Assembly: GCA_905221605.1 (NCBI GenBank) | Contig: CAJNDS010002779.1 | Location: forward strand, 555,677 to 618,176 | Source: Symbiodinium natans | Taxonomy: Eukaryota > Sar > Dinophyceae > Suessiales > Symbiodiniaceae | DNA: 62,500 nt | Direction of reading: 5' to 3' | Shown: positions 20,890-30,692 of the stretch, one piece after another | How the letters are laid out: each line of letters begins with the position of its first letter | Numbering within the stretch: the stretch's first letter is position 1 | Position numbers and translations under genes: made by a program | The notes under the pieces: model-generated | Databases searched by the model: none | The model's input: the letters and a program-made list of their open reading frames with translations, nothing else | What the model was told of the DNA's origin: nothing

Positions 20890-21000
20890 AACATTTTTCT
20901 AAACCTCCCATTGTTATGGTTTTGTCCTTCTCCTGTGCTTCCGCTAGTGTTCTGGATTTGTTTCCGAAACCAGCTTTATCATCTTCTATCATTAATGATT
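20890..21000 (-). pseudogene. Fragment upstream of the integrase
   Basis: The minus-strand frame begins MIEDDKAGFGNKSRTLAEAQ and reaches a stop near 20896. It lies just upstream, in the same direction, of the integrase fragment and probably belonged to the same gene. Confidence 0.4.
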
Positions 21001-21049
21001 TTCTGTTTTTCACTTGAAGAACAATGGTTTCACATATTAAATTGCATCA

Positions 21050-21367
21050 TCATTTTAAAGAGCTAGGCATGATCACCTTGTATTCGTTCATATCGTATTG
21101 GGGCGCTCCGCGCTTCTTTTCGTTGGGTTTCTTATCAAAAATGGTTCCGGTAATTTGCGTAGAGGTCAAATCTTCTTCGCTTAAGTGATTCTCTTCTAGG
21201 TATTCCTGAAGTTTTTTCTTTTGGTTGTGCCTGACACTTGCTCCTCGCTTCCTTTGCATAAACTTTTCGGCTTCCTTGCGCTTGGCATAGTATAAGCGCT
21301 GATGCAATGCCAGTTGTTGCTGAATCTTATCCATTGTCATATCCTCGGGGCATTTCAAATATGTCAT
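21050..21367 (-). CDS. Intronless charged ORF in the AT-rich island
   Basis: 105 codons starting MTYLKCPEDMTMDKIQQQLA and running through ERKE/QKKKLQEYLEENHLSEED-type charged helices. Not recognised. Intact and intronless, on the same strand as the integrase fragment and upstream of it, starting next to the AT spacer. It could be a virion or regulatory protein of the inserted element. Confidence 0.45.
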   Translation of the reverse strand: MTYLKCPEDMTMDKIQQQLALHQRLYYAKRKEAEKFMQRKRGASVRHNQKKKLQEYLEENHLSEEDLTSTQITGTIFDKKPNEKKRGAPQYDMNEYKVIMPSSLK

Positions 21368-21423
21368 ATTAATATTATATATATATATATATACTTTTTT
21401 GTTTTCAAATTTTACCTTTAGAT

Positions 21424-21684
21424 ATGTTTTCTAGTCATAGCAGAAAATCTTTACAACAAGTGTTTAAAAAGAAGTTTGTTCTTTTTAAATGTAACTATAT
21501 TGTATATGATGAGCAAAAAATATTAAGCGTAACACGAGAGCACTACAAACTACCTACGATAGTTGCAAAAGTCGTTTCACACAACCAGTTAGAACAAGTA
21601 CATATATATATATATATACATAATAATATGTGGGTTGTTTGTGTTTCAAGAAAGACAAGAATGAACATACAAGTGCTTGGTTGA
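21424..21684 (+). CDS. Small ORF in the AT-rich island
   Basis: 86 codons from MFSSHSRKSLQQVFKKKFVL. No motif recognised. The C-terminal part runs through an (AT)n-type repeat, which weakens the case. Confidence 0.25.
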   Translation: MFSSHSRKSLQQVFKKKFVLFKCNYIVYDEQKILSVTREHYKLPTIVAKVVSHNQLEQVHIYIYIHNNMWVVCVSRKTRMNIQVLG

Positions 21685-22060
21685 GTGAACGAAGAAAGAT
21701 AAGAATGTATAATGCTAGGTCAAGTGCTATAATGGATGAACAAGAGTGTTATCAACATTTCAGTCAGTATAAGAAACGACTTAAATTGTTGTTTGAGCTT
21801 TATTAATTGCACGAGATATTCAGATAATTACTTAAAGACATGGGTGTTATTTCATGACAGTGTTTAGTGCCAGAAGTCCCAGACATCATTTTAAGACTCG
21901 CGTGTTGCTATACCATAGGCACACCAGAATGCTTAGTTAGCTTCAAGTGTTGTCCCCGCACTTCGTTTCTTTTGTTGCCTGATGCCCCTATAAATCTTTG
22001 AATATCAGAAGGTTTGTTCAGTCTAACTATGTCTAAGACTACACCTTTTGGTATAGTAAG

Positions 22061-22654
22061 ATGGAGGAGAGAATGTGTAAATCGTGCTGTGCCTCAAAGG
22101 ATGAGGAAGAGTTTCACGGGCTTAAGACATGTAGTAAATGCCGAGAAGCGAAACGAAAAGGCTACAGGAAAAATCAGAAAGAATATAACCAAGCGAGAAG
22201 AGAGGAGAGGACAAAGGGAAGCCAATTATGCGAAGAATGCGGACATAAAATGAAGCACGAAAACTGGGATGCACTTTTCCAATATGCGTTACATCCAAAA
22301 ACGGAACTAAATAGATTGGTGAAAGGTTATTCAACGAAAATGCGTAATTTTTTATGGGGCAAACTAAACGACAAATTATAAGCAGAAATTAAGGCAGAAT
22401 ACGAAAAGCAGAAAAGGGAGATACGCAAACGATTACGCGAACATTTTCCTAATACATTTGTGGCTGAAGAGAAAACACCAGACCCGCAACCCGAGAAACC
22501 TAAACCCGATGTGGATACAGTATTCAATCATGTCCATCAGCTGCTAATGAACGATGAGTTGTTGGAAGATTACTTTATTAAGCACAGGGACAGAATGATC
22601 CTTGAACTCCTGTTGAGAAGTCATAAGTATAATGTACGTAGTTACACTCCTTAA
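22061..22654 (+). pseudogene. Zinc-ribbon protein ORF with one in-frame stop
   Basis: One frame of 198 codons interrupted only by TAA at 22379-22381. The N-terminus has CKSC and CSKC about 18 residues apart, then CEEC, the pattern of small zinc-ribbon proteins of phages and large DNA viruses. The C-terminus is charged and helical (KAEYEKQKREIRKRLREHF). The frame stays open for about 90 codons after the stop, so the break is recent or the stop is read through. Confidence 0.55.
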
Positions 22655-22739
22655 GCTGTTACAGATTATGACTACAATAGTGTTTTACCTTATCCCTAAA
22701 CCTTATTCCTATTATAGATATTTATTAGAGAAGACCATT

Positions 22740-23270
22740 TCCATTTGCTAGGGTTAGGGATTTCGAGTCAGCGTTCTGGGTTTTCTATGGTGGTATTGGT
22801 CTATGGGTTTGAGTATGCAATTTTCTATGAGGGTATGGCTGATTTGACAGTACCGGTTCTTCAGGTGGGTCTCGGGTTGGAGTCTTTCGGTGGGTTGGAG
22901 GTTGAGGTATCAGTTGCTATGGTTTTGGGTTCTTCAGGTGGGTCTTTACCATGGGTCTTTTGGTGGGTTGTGGGTTGGAGTATAGGTTGTTATGGTTTTG
23001 GGTGCCTGAGGGTAGGTGGCATGATCAGAAAATGGAAATGGTATCTGCTGACTTAAAGCCCCTAAAACCTCTGCACCCCACCTCACTAAAGACCCTAAAC
23101 CCTAAATCCTTGGCCCGTAAGAACCCTAAGCCCGAGACCCCAGCCCCTAACCCTGAAACCCCCTTAAACCCTAAGCCCTAAGCATTAGACCCGAAACCCT
23201 AAACCCTAAACCCTAAACCCTAATCCCCAATCCCCAAACCCCAAACCCTAACCCCCCCCCCCCCCCAAAG
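22740..23270. other. GT-rich degenerate stretch and repeats
   Basis: The first 300 bp is G/T-rich with imperfect internal repetition (TGGGTCTTTCGGTGGG-like units) and a hydrophobic open frame that I judge non-coding. From 23080 on there are variant CCCTAAA/CCCCAAA repeats and a poly-C run, ending at the acceptor of the exon at 23279. Confidence 0.55.
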
Positions 23271-23278
23271 CGTGTCAG

Positions 23279-23349
23279 GAGGAAGCGCAAGCCGCCGATC
23301 GCCTTGCAGATGCCATGGCTTGGGCCCTGGACCTCCCTGGGCTTTCGAG
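23279..23349 (+). CDS. Exon of unknown function
   Basis: After GTGTCAG: EEAQAADRLADAMAWALDLP and then GLS, followed by TTTCGGG/TTTAGGG repeats. Alanine-rich helix. Good acceptor and repeat context. Confidence 0.6.
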
Positions 23350-23884
23350 GGTTTCGGGTTTAGGGTTTAGGGTTTAGGGTGTAGGGTTTCGGGTTTAGGG
23401 TTTAGGGTTTAGGGTTTAGGGTTTCGGGTTTAGGGTTTCGAGCGGTTTAGGGTTTAGGGTTTAGGGTTTCGGGTTTAGAGTTTGGAGTTTTGGGGGAGTT
23501 AGGTTTTTGGGGGCTTTCGGGGGTTTAGAGGCTTTCAGGGTTTTAGGGCCTCTGGCTTTGGCTGGTGGGGGGTTGGGTTGGAGGGGGTTTAGGGGATTAG
23601 GTGGTTTTCGGGGTTGAGGTTCTTTTCTGGGGTTAGGGGGTTTACAGTTCAAGAGGGTTGAGGGAGCTTTAGGGCGTTTAGTTGGTTTTGGGGTTTCGGG
23701 AGTCTGGGGACATTGCTGGGGGTTGGGGAGTTCAGCTTGTTCGGTTGCTTGGGGAAAGGGCTTGGGGAACAGGAGCTCTGGGAGTTGAGGCTGAGCTTGA
23801 GGGTTAAGGGTTTACGGTCTCCAACTCTCCAAAAGACTCCCCCAAGCCTGAACCCCCAAAGCTCCCTCGACCCTAAACCCAAAG

Positions 23885-24085
23885 CCCTGAACCCTGAACC
23901 CTGAACCCTGAACCCTGAACCCCTAAACCCTAAACCCTAAACCCTAAACCCTAAACGCTAAACCCTAAACCCTAAACCCTAAACCCTAAACCCTAAACCC
24001 TAAACCCTAAACCCTAAACCCTAAACCCCTAAACCCCTAAACCCCTAAACCCTAACCCCTAACCCCTAACCCCTAAACCCTAAAC
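23885..24085. repeat. CCCTGAA then CCCTAAA array
   Basis: Five CCCTGAA units are followed by about 20 CCCTAAA units and a few CCCCTAA units. Variants are clustered by type. Confidence 0.9.
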
Positions 24086-24120
24086 CCCAAACCCCTGAAC
24101 CCTCTGCCTGCGCATGGGAG

Positions 24121-24192
24121 GCCGCACTCGGCAACGACGAGTTCGGCACCTACCAAGCCATGGCACGGTCTCTGAAGCCCGGCCCGAGGCGT
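24121..24192 (+). CDS. Exon of unknown function
   Basis: The frame AALGNDEFGTYQAMARSLKP and then GPRR sits between CCCTAAA-type and TTTAGGG arrays. The acceptor is probably GGGAG at about 24119. Confidence 0.5.
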
Positions 24193-24346
24193 GGGTTTAG
24201 GGTTTAGGGTTTAGGGTTTAGAGTTTAGGGTTTAGGGTTTAGGGTTTAGGGTTTAGGGTTCAGGCTTCAGGGTTTCAGGGTTCCCTTAAATGATGTTTGC
24301 GTTTGGTGGTTTCGGGTTTCGGGTTGCCCGAAAAAAGTGATTGCAG

Positions 24347-24443
24347 ACGATCTTGCTATTCACGGGCTCTGGAGCATGTGGACAAACCAGGCGGCCGGAG
24401 CGGTACTCCTACAACCTGCCACGCTCTGTTTCTCGCTGGCTTG
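24347..24443 (+). CDS. Exon candidate
   Basis: After GATTGCAG: TILLFTGSGACGQTRRPERY and then SYNLPRSVSRWL, with a GTGCGTG donor. Other frames through the same stretch are also open to 24533, so the frame is not certain. Confidence 0.4.
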
Positions 24444-25064
24444 GTGCGTGAACTTGCAAACATCCAGGCTGTTGACGAACGATCGGACAGCCCTGGACGA
24501 AGATCTTTTCTGAGATGTGCTTTGCGGATTTAGGGTTCAGGGTTCAGGGTTTAGGGTTTACGGTTCAGGGTTCAGGGTTTAGGGTTTCCTACAGCGAGCT
24601 CAGGAGCTTTACCTTGGCTAGGGGGCCCACTGTAGGGTGCGTGTGATTGTTCTCAAGTCTCACCAGAGGGGAGAATCTGAGATTCTCGCCTCTTTGTCGT
24701 TGGAGCCTTGGGCCTTAGTAGACTGAGATGTGTCATGATCATGACACCCCTGAACCCTAATCCCTAAACCCTAAACCCTAAAGCCTGCCCAACCCCAAAC
24801 CCCAATCCCTAAGTGACTACTGTAAGTGTTCTAAGACACAAGGCGGTATAAGGTTGAGGCCCCCTCTCTGTTTCGGACCTCTTTCCATGAGTTAAGCCAG
24901 TTAAGTATGATGGCATGCAGTCACTCTACGACGTGTTAGGGTCCTGTCCGATACAAGTACGAAGGCTGAGACTCTAGCATGTACCACGCCGCAAAATGCG
25001 CCGAGGCCGTGCCCATAATCAAGTCCTGCAGGGGACTTCGTAGTGAGTCGTTTTTTTGTACCAG

Positions 25065-25118
25065 GACCCGGAGGCTTGCGGCATCATAGCTGTGGACGAA
25101 ACTTTGAGTCGCCATAAG
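25065..25118 (+). CDS. Exon of unknown function
   Basis: DPEACGIIAVDETLSRHK after ACCAG. An upstream candidate (24978-25040, MYHAAKCAEAVPIIKSCRGL) and a downstream one (about 25215-25290, VIESNLPWGRKCPHHSSPHD) would be neighbours. Confidence 0.45.
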
Positions 25119-25408
25119 ATTTATGTTCCTGGGTCCGCTTGGCTGTCTAAAGTTGCAGCGAATTCGTGTTGCACGCTTCGCAGAGCTTTTTCACGTTAAA
25201 ACAGGAAGTCAGGTCATTGAGAGCAACCTGCCGTGGGGCCGCAAATGCCCGCATCACTCCTCACCCCATGACGGGGGGTTCACGGAGGGAGCCTTAGGGA
25301 GTAGTGGGGAGTAATAGGGAACCTTGGGTTACCTGCCTTCCTTGAACGCCCTCCCTTAAGAACCCTAGACTGAAACCTACAAACCTCGCCCCCGTCGCCC
25401 CCACCTAG

Positions 25409-25480
25409 CTGTCGGCAGGTTGTCCTCATTTTTTGATCCAGTGCTTCGCCTGCTCGTATCTTGTGAACACCATTCCGCAG
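25409..25480 (+). CDS. Exon, cysteine-containing hydrophobic segment
   Basis: 24 codons, LSAGCPHFLIQCFACSYLVN and then TIPQ, between CACCTAG and a possible GG/GC donor. No family recognised. Confidence 0.45.
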
Positions 25481-25489
25481 GGCCCCCAA

Positions 25490-26030
25490 AACCCCCTAAA
25501 CTGCTTAATGTTGCACTGGCTTTAGTATGAATACCCCCCCCCCCCCCGCTCCCCCAATTGTACGAAGTTCCCTAAAAACAAACAGGGTACCCCGATGAAT
25601 AGCGATTTCCCGCAAGCATACGAAGTACATGTCCTGGGGATGATGAGGGGGGGGGGGGCAGGGAGCCAAAAACTAAAGATAGTTTGGAATAAGAAGGCCT
25701 GGAAAGCTTGGACCCTCAAGCTTCAAGGTTCGGCCCGATTCCCCCAACCTTCGACCCCTACTCGCCCTACTGCCAGCCCCGTTCCCGTTTATAGAGGCTG
25801 AACAAAAGCCCCCCAAAATTGTTTGGGTGGTGGGGGGGGGGGTGGACCCCTAGATACTTAAACGAGTGCAGCATTAAACTCCAAGCCACCTCAGTGTGGC
25901 GATGGACACGCAAGATGTACTAGGAGTCGCAGTGGTAGGGCTTAGGGTTTGAGATTTCGCCTTGAACAGGCTTGTCCGATTGAGATCTTGGCTCCCCGAG
26001 AACAGCAGACATGACGAGCACCGACCTACG
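25490..26030. other. Intronic stretch with poly-C/poly-G runs
   Basis: Poly-C at 25534-25548, poly-G at 25647-25659 and 25830-25842, and no CCCTAAA array until 26037. No supported exon. Confidence 0.5.
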
Positions 26031-26146
26031 CCCCGAAACCCTAAACCCTAAACCCTAAACCCTAAACCCTAAACCCTAAACCCTAAACCGCATCCCCGAG
26101 CCCGGAACCTCAAGTTCCTTTGGATCCCCCACGCCCAACCCATCAG

Positions 26147-26202
26147 GACCATGAAGCCGCGACGCCCTACTTCGCGAAACCACTCCACCCGACGAGTTAT
26201 AG
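26147..26202 (+). CDS. Exon of unknown function
   Basis: DHEAATPYFAKPLHPTSY between CATCAG and a GTAGGG donor, flanked by CCCTAAA arrays on both sides (26037-26090, 26225-26328). Confidence 0.5.
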
Positions 26203-26408
26203 GTAGGGTCATGAACCCTAAAAATCCTAAACCCTAAACCCTAAACCCTAAACCCTAAACCCTAAACCCTAAACCCTAAACCCTAAACCCTAAACCCTAA
26301 ACCCTAAACCCTAAACCCTAAACCCTAGGGTTATGAGTTGTAAGGACTCGCCCAAAGTAAGGCTAAGTATATGTAACCAGAGAGCACAGAAAGTCCGGTG
26401 CTTCGGTG

Positions 26409-26503
26409 ATGGCGGAGAGTGCGCCCACGGGGGAGGAGCTGTCCGCGCTGTCCGCAGCCCCAGTTGCGGGTGGCAAAGCCCTGAACTTTGGGGGACTCAT
26501 GAG
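26409..26503 (+). CDS. Exon with possible start codon
   Basis: ATG at 26409 opens MAESAPTGEELSALSAAPVA and then GGKALNFGGLM. It could be a first exon or internal, since the frame is open upstream to SGASV. It is preceded by the CCCTAAA array ending at 26328. Confidence 0.45.
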
Positions 26504-26699
26504 GGGGGGGGGGTTTACGAAAATAAGGGACCCCCCAATGTAGACCCCCCAAGTAGTAGGATTCCCTTACTCACAATAAGGACCCGAATAAGGTACCCCC
26601 TACAAACCCTCAAACCCTCAGCCCTAAACCCTAATCCACCTCAGACCGATCCCGCTTAGAATCCCTAAATCCCACCCACACCAACCACAGAGGGCGCCG

Positions 26700-27058
26700 G
26701 GGGGGTGCCATATTATGGGGGGGGGGGGGGTTACCATACCTTTGGGGGGGAGAGGGGGGGACTGGGCGACTCTGCACCATTTATATTAGTATATGCAAAT
26801 AAAGAAATATAGAAATATTATATTAGTATATGCAAATAAAGAAATATATATATATATATATAGATATATAAACAAATAAATATACATATATATATATACA
26901 TACAGATATATGATGTATGCATATGTATATATACATATAGATTATATGTATATATGTATATATGTATATATGTATATGTATATAGTTATATATGTATATA
27001 TATGTGCATGTTTTGTTTATGTGTGTATGTATGTATATGTATGTATGCATATATCCCA
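26700..27058. repeat. Poly-G runs and (AT)n/(GTAT)n microsatellite
   Basis: G-runs at 26698-26760 are followed by about 290 bp of AT/TGTATA simple sequence including a duplicated TATTAGTATATGCAAATAAAG-like unit. Open frames here encode only Tyr/Ile/Cys repeats. Confidence 0.85.
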
Positions 27059-27068
27059 AGTGCCCCAG

Positions 27069-27141
27069 GTCTGAACCGGAGCTTCAGGGCTATGTGGAAG
27101 CCCTTCGCGCAGCCTTCGAGCAGCGAGGTCTTGGCCCCTGA
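27069..27141 (+). CDS. Exon, helical, possibly terminal
   Basis: [20 protein letters not shown] and then LGP, followed by TGA at 27139-27141. The stop overlaps the first bases of the family E element (GAGGTTCCTGG), so either the gene ends here or the donor lies just upstream. Confidence 0.55.
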
Positions 27142-27325
27142 GGTTCCTGGTACTTCTTAACCACTTGAAACTGCACTCATAGGGTTTGGGGTTTAGGGTT
27201 TAGGGTTAAGGGTTAAGGGTTTAGGGTACTTATGACTGTACTTAGAACCACATCAGGGCACTTCAGGGGCTGATAAGTCGGCTATACGTACAGTTATAGT
27301 TGGTTAAGAAGTACCATGACCCTCC
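27140..27325. mobile_element. TIR element family E, copy 1
   Basis: The left end GAGGTTCCTGGTACTTCTTA plus ACCA is matched at the right by TGGTTAAGAAGTACCATGAC plus CCTC: inverted repeats of 24 bp with three mismatches. A small TTTAGGG block lies inside. Related: 30310-30423, about 55083-55160. Confidence 0.8.
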
Positions 27326-27599
27326 AAGAAGGGACCCGAAAGCTTTTGGTGTTAATGGGGGTTTCCAAAAATAGGGGTTTAGTGTTTCGGGTTTAGGGTT
27401 TAGGGTGCCCTCTTGGGGGGTTCCGTTTAAAGGATTATATAGTACCTTGGGGGTACATAAGGGGTACACAACAGAGTAGGGCTTAGGATTGGCATGGGGG
27501 TACGTGTTTCCTACTGGAGCCCCGAAGGAAAAGGGGCCCTCACAAGTGACACCGGCTTTGAATGGCTTCTTGACAGGAGCCCCCTCTTCAAAAGCACCA

Positions 27600-27886
27600 C
27601 CAAAAGGGAACCCTAAACCCTAACCCGTAAACCCCAAACCCCAAACCCGAAACCCTAAACTAAACCCCGAACCCTAAACCCTAACCCTAAACCCTAAACC
27701 CTAAACCCCAAACCCCAAACCCCAAACCCCAAACCCTAAACCCCAAACCCTAAACCCCAAACCCTAAACCCTAAACCCTAAACCCTAAACCCCAAACCCC
27801 AAACCCTAAACCCTAAACCCCAAACCCTAAACCCTAAACCCTAAACCCTAAACCCTAAACCCTAAACCCTAAACCCTAAACCCCAC
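27600..27886. repeat. Mixed CCCTAAA / CCCCAAA array
   Basis: About 38 units, with CCCCAAA clustered at 27710-27820, ending at the CACAG acceptor of the next exon. Confidence 0.92.
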
Positions 27887-27888
27887 AG

Positions 27889-27976
27889 GTCTCCAGTGGC
27901 CGGCCGAGGCAAGCGGAGTGGCGCAAGCAAAGGCGTGGGGCTCAGGGCCGAGAGAAAGGCATGGAAGTTGATGCTA
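27889..27976 (+). CDS. Exon, basic
   Basis: SPVAGRGKRSGASKGVGLRA and then ERKAWKLML, between CCCACAG and TTTAGGG repeats. Basic, probably disordered. Confidence 0.6.
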
Positions 27977-28622
27977 GTTTTTTGCAGTTTAGGGTTTAGG
28001 GTTTAGGGTTTAGGGTTTAGGTTTAGGGTTTAGGGTTTAGGGTTTAGGGTTCAGGGTGTTTAGGGCCTGAGGACTCAGGGGAACTACCGAGAATTAAGTT
28101 TGAGTTCTCGGAGGGCTTTGGGCTTCGAAGCTTGAAGGTTGCGGGGGTTTGGGGCTAAGGCCGCTGGTATCGCAAGCGTTGCGCACTCCGCTCGAAGGGA
28201 ACCCTCAACCCTAGCCATGCACCTTGGCCACGTAAACCCGTACCCGTGAACCCGCAAGCCCTAACAACCACCACAAACCCAAGCAACCCGACATGACCCC
28301 AAAATAACCCCAAAGAACCCCAAATAGCCCCAAATGACCCCAAATAACCCTAAAGTAACCCCAGATAACCCCAAATAACTCACCGAAAGTTTTTTTTGCG
28401 CTACGCGACCCGCCTCCGCCCCGAGGTCAGCCTCGCCTGCATGGGACGGGGGAAGTGAGATTGTAACGTTTGCCAGCCTCATGCACTCGGTACTTAGGGG
28501 TTGGCCGCATAAACATAAGGATCCTGCTAGTTGGGGTATAAGGGCCCCTAGAAGAGGGATTCTGGAAAACCCCGCGTGTAGAATCCCTAGGTTTAGGGGG
28601 TGTTTTTGGCCCCTGGGTGCAG

Positions 28623-28797
28623 CAGTCTCGAGGTCTGGCCGGACAACCCCCGAATAAAGTTGAGACGCCTTGTGGGTGATGGGCGCATCATGGCGTGCTT
28701 ACAGTTGAGAGATCACCTGCGCAGAGCAGCCTTCAAGAAGAAGAACCGGATTCCACCCACAAACCCATGCAGAACTGCCCAAATTACCCATTTTCCG
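28623..28797 (+). CDS. Exon of unknown function
   Basis: After GGGTGCAG: SLEVWPDNPRIKLRRLVGDG, RIMACLQLRDHLRRAAFKKK and NRIPPTNPCRTAQITHFP, then GTTAGC. 58 codons, one of the longer exons, basic. It is preceded by a palindromic stretch (28540-28610) with AGGGATTCT/AGAATCCCT, probably another TIR element. Confidence 0.6.
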
Positions 28798-28805
28798 GTT
28801 AGCTA

Positions 28806-28975
28806 GGCCCCCCTAAAACCTAACCCCTAAACCCTAAAACCCTAAAACCCTAAAACCCTAAAACCCTAAAACCCTAAAACCCTAAAACCCTAAAGCCCTA
28901 AAACCCTAAAACCCTAAAACCCTAAAACCCTAAAACCCTAAAATCCTAAAATCCTAAACCCAAATCAAGCCCTAA
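28806..28975. repeat. Array of the 8-mer CCCTAAAA
   Basis: About 18 consecutive units of CCCTAAAA, not the 7-mer, showing amplification of a variant unit. Confidence 0.9.
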
Positions 28976-29033
28976 ACCCCCTAAACCCTCCATAGATTCT
29001 CACTGCTTGCCAAATGTTTTGGAACACCCGAAG

Positions 29034-29099
29034 GTCTCCTCGCGGCGACCCCGGGAGGATGACGGGGACGACGAGGACGAGGATGGCGAAGAGGCCTGA
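29034..29099 (+). CDS. Acidic exon
   Basis: VSSRRPREDDGDDEDEDGEE and then A, with TGA at 29097-29099 overlapping the exon/TTTAGGG boundary. If spliced one or two bases earlier the frame continues into the next acidic exon. Confidence 0.5.
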   Translation, partial: VSSRRPREDDGDDEDEDGEEA

Positions 29100-29249
29100 G
29101 GGTTTAGGGTTTAGGGCTCGAAGATCCGGGGGGCTACTTACAGTTCGGAGTGTCAGGGCTTAGGGTTTCGTGCTTCGAGTTTGGGGTCTAGGGTTTAGGG
29201 TTTAGGGTCTAGGGCCGCAGTCTGCAAAGCTATGAGTCTTCTGTTGCAG

Positions 29250-29384
29250 AAGGTAGTAGAGTGCTCCCGGAATTGCAAGGATGAGGATGAGGAGGGTGAA
29301 GACCCCGATGCAGATGCCTTGACCTCCTGCCTTCGCACCAACGAGAAGGCGGCCCAGGTTGCACAGAGGCTGTGGGGGCCCTAA
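29250..29384 (+). CDS. Acidic exon running into the repeat
   Basis: KVVECSRNCKDEDEEGEDPD, ADALTSCLRTNEKAAQVAQR and LWGP, then TAA contributed by the first CCCTAAA unit. No good donor is visible before the array, so this may be a true terminal exon or one ending in an unusual donor. Confidence 0.5.
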   Translation, partial: KVVECSRNCKDEDEEGEDPDADALTSCLRTNEKAAQVAQRLWGP

Positions 29385-29505
29385 ACCCTAAACCCTAAAC
29401 CCTAAACCCTAAACCCTAAACCCTAAACCCTAAACCCTAAACCCTAAACCCTAAACCCTAAACCCTAAACCCTAAACCCTAAACCCTAAACCCTAAACCC
29501 TAAAT
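29381..29505. repeat. CCCTAAA array directly abutting a coding frame
   Basis: About 17 units beginning inside the last codons of the frame at 29250. The orientation is opposite to the usual TTTAGGG found after exons. Confidence 0.9.
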
Positions 29506-29740
29506 CCCAGCCCGAAGGCCAGTCTCTGAAATTGCGCACCCCACCGCCCCCCAAGCCCTAATTTCTTCCCTGGCTCCTAGTAGGGAGAGGGAATTTGGGC
29601 CCTAGATATAAATATGAGTAAACAAATATGAAATCAAAAAAAAATATTTGTTCACACATATTTATAGCCTTTGAGGGATTATGTAGGGCCGTAATTCCAT
29701 CTTTCCCCCAAGAAGAACCAGCCAGCTTCAACATCCCAAG

Positions 29741-29842
29741 GTATTCTTCGATTTTCGGTTGGGTGAGCTCCCGTCTGGCGTGGAGCATGAGGGCCAACCT
29801 GCGCGGTTGATGCGGACGCCAGATTCAGGCGGCCTCGGCTAG
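29741..29842 (+). CDS. Exon ending at a family C element
   Basis: VFFDFRLGELPSGVEHEGQP, ARLMRTPDSGGLG, then TAG-GTAGGCC. As at 5784, the element's CTAG puts a stop at the junction unless the donor lies before it. Confidence 0.55.
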   Translation, partial: VFFDFRLGELPSGVEHEGQPARLMRTPDSGGLG

Positions 29843-29936
29843 GTAGGCCTTTGGGGCATTCTATATTTTCCCTTACTGGGTTTAAGAGGATCATCTGCAG
29901 GAATATTTTTTCAGAGGGTTTTAAGAGTCATCCTAG
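29839..29936. mobile_element. Element family C, copy
   Basis: CTAGGTAGGCC to TCATCCTAG, sharing TTTAAGAGGATCAT and CAGGAATATTTTTTCAGAGG with the copy at 11040-11139. Confidence 0.7.
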
Positions 29937-30309
29937 GTTAATCATCATCACAATCACAATCATTACTACACAATCAGTTGTAATCGTATCAGTCAGAACG
30001 CCTATTTGGTTTTTGAGTCGTAGCAACTGTACTCAGATGAACAATCAGAAACATGATGACACAATTATAGGAATAACAAGGGTAGTAGGGATTAGTAGTA
30101 ACAATCATTCAATACGCCGCAATTTGGGGTTCGGGACGCGGGCCTACGAAGCTTAATGAGGGGTTTAGCAGCACAAGTTTCCTGCGAACAGCAAAAGTCA
30201 TGGTATACATACGGACCACAATAGTATGAATCTGCAAGGCTCCCCAGAAGAAAGGGAACAGCAGAAACCCCCCGGGTCGCCCCATAGAAAAGTTGCCCAA
30301 ATCCTACTT

Positions 30310-30423
30310 GGAGGCTCATGGGTACTTGTAACCCCAATTCTAGGCCCACTTAGCACTTACTTAGAGGACGACGGGTGCTTCTCAGTACAGTTAGAGTTGG
30401 GGTTATAAGCACCCTGAACTTCG
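30310..30423. mobile_element. TIR element family E, copy 2
   Basis: GAGGCTCATGGGTACTTGTA plus ACCCCAA at the left, TTGGGGTTATAAGCACCCTG plus AACTTC at the right: about 26 bp imperfect inverted repeats around GGCCCACTTAGCACTTACTT. Confidence 0.75.
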
Positions 30424-30614
30424 ACGTAACTCCAAGCCTTCTCAAGCCCCTTTCTATCTAAACCCTAAACCCTGAACCCTATACCCTAAACCCTAAACCC
30501 TAAACCCTAAACCCTAAACCCTAAACCCTAAACCCTAAACCCTAAACCCTAAACCCTAAACCCTAAACCCTAAACCCTAAACCCCAAACCCTAAACCCTA
30601 AACCCTAAAGACAG

Positions 30615-30692
30615 GTGAAGCCACAGTTCTTTCCGTTCCTGCTGGGGGTTACCTGAAGCTGCCTTTGAACTTCCCAGTTCCTTGGCAGAGTG
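30615..30692 (+). CDS. Large-gene exon (beta-rich segment)
   Basis: [20 protein letters not shown] and then VPWQS, between GACAG and a GTGTTTAG donor. It ends phase 1. A possible following exon at 30915 ([10 protein letters not shown], frame-dependent) is uncertain. Confidence 0.6.

Larger units (their letters stand above)
20430..22730. mobile_element. AT-rich island of decayed virus/Polinton-like genes
   Basis: Base composition drops abruptly from GC-rich, TTTAGGG-laden sequence to AT-rich sequence without any telomere-like repeat, then returns at about 22740. It contains minus-strand integrase and coiled-coil fragments (20502-21367) and plus-strand frames (21424-21684, 22061-22654), diverging from an (AT)n spacer at 21368-21423. 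Codon use and lack of introns differ from all neighbours. I read it as an old insertion of a Polinton/Maverick-like or large-DNA-virus segment. No termini were found. Confidence 0.65.

Noticed and set aside
22745-23056. 103-codon hydrophobic frame
   Set aside because: It lies in G/T-rich imperfect repeats, has no acceptor or donor and no motif.
26823-27160. Tyr/Ile-rich frames
   Set aside because: They come from an (AT)n/(GTAT)n microsatellite.
28806-28975. CRISPR-like array
   Set aside because: The unit is a contiguous 8-mer without spacers.
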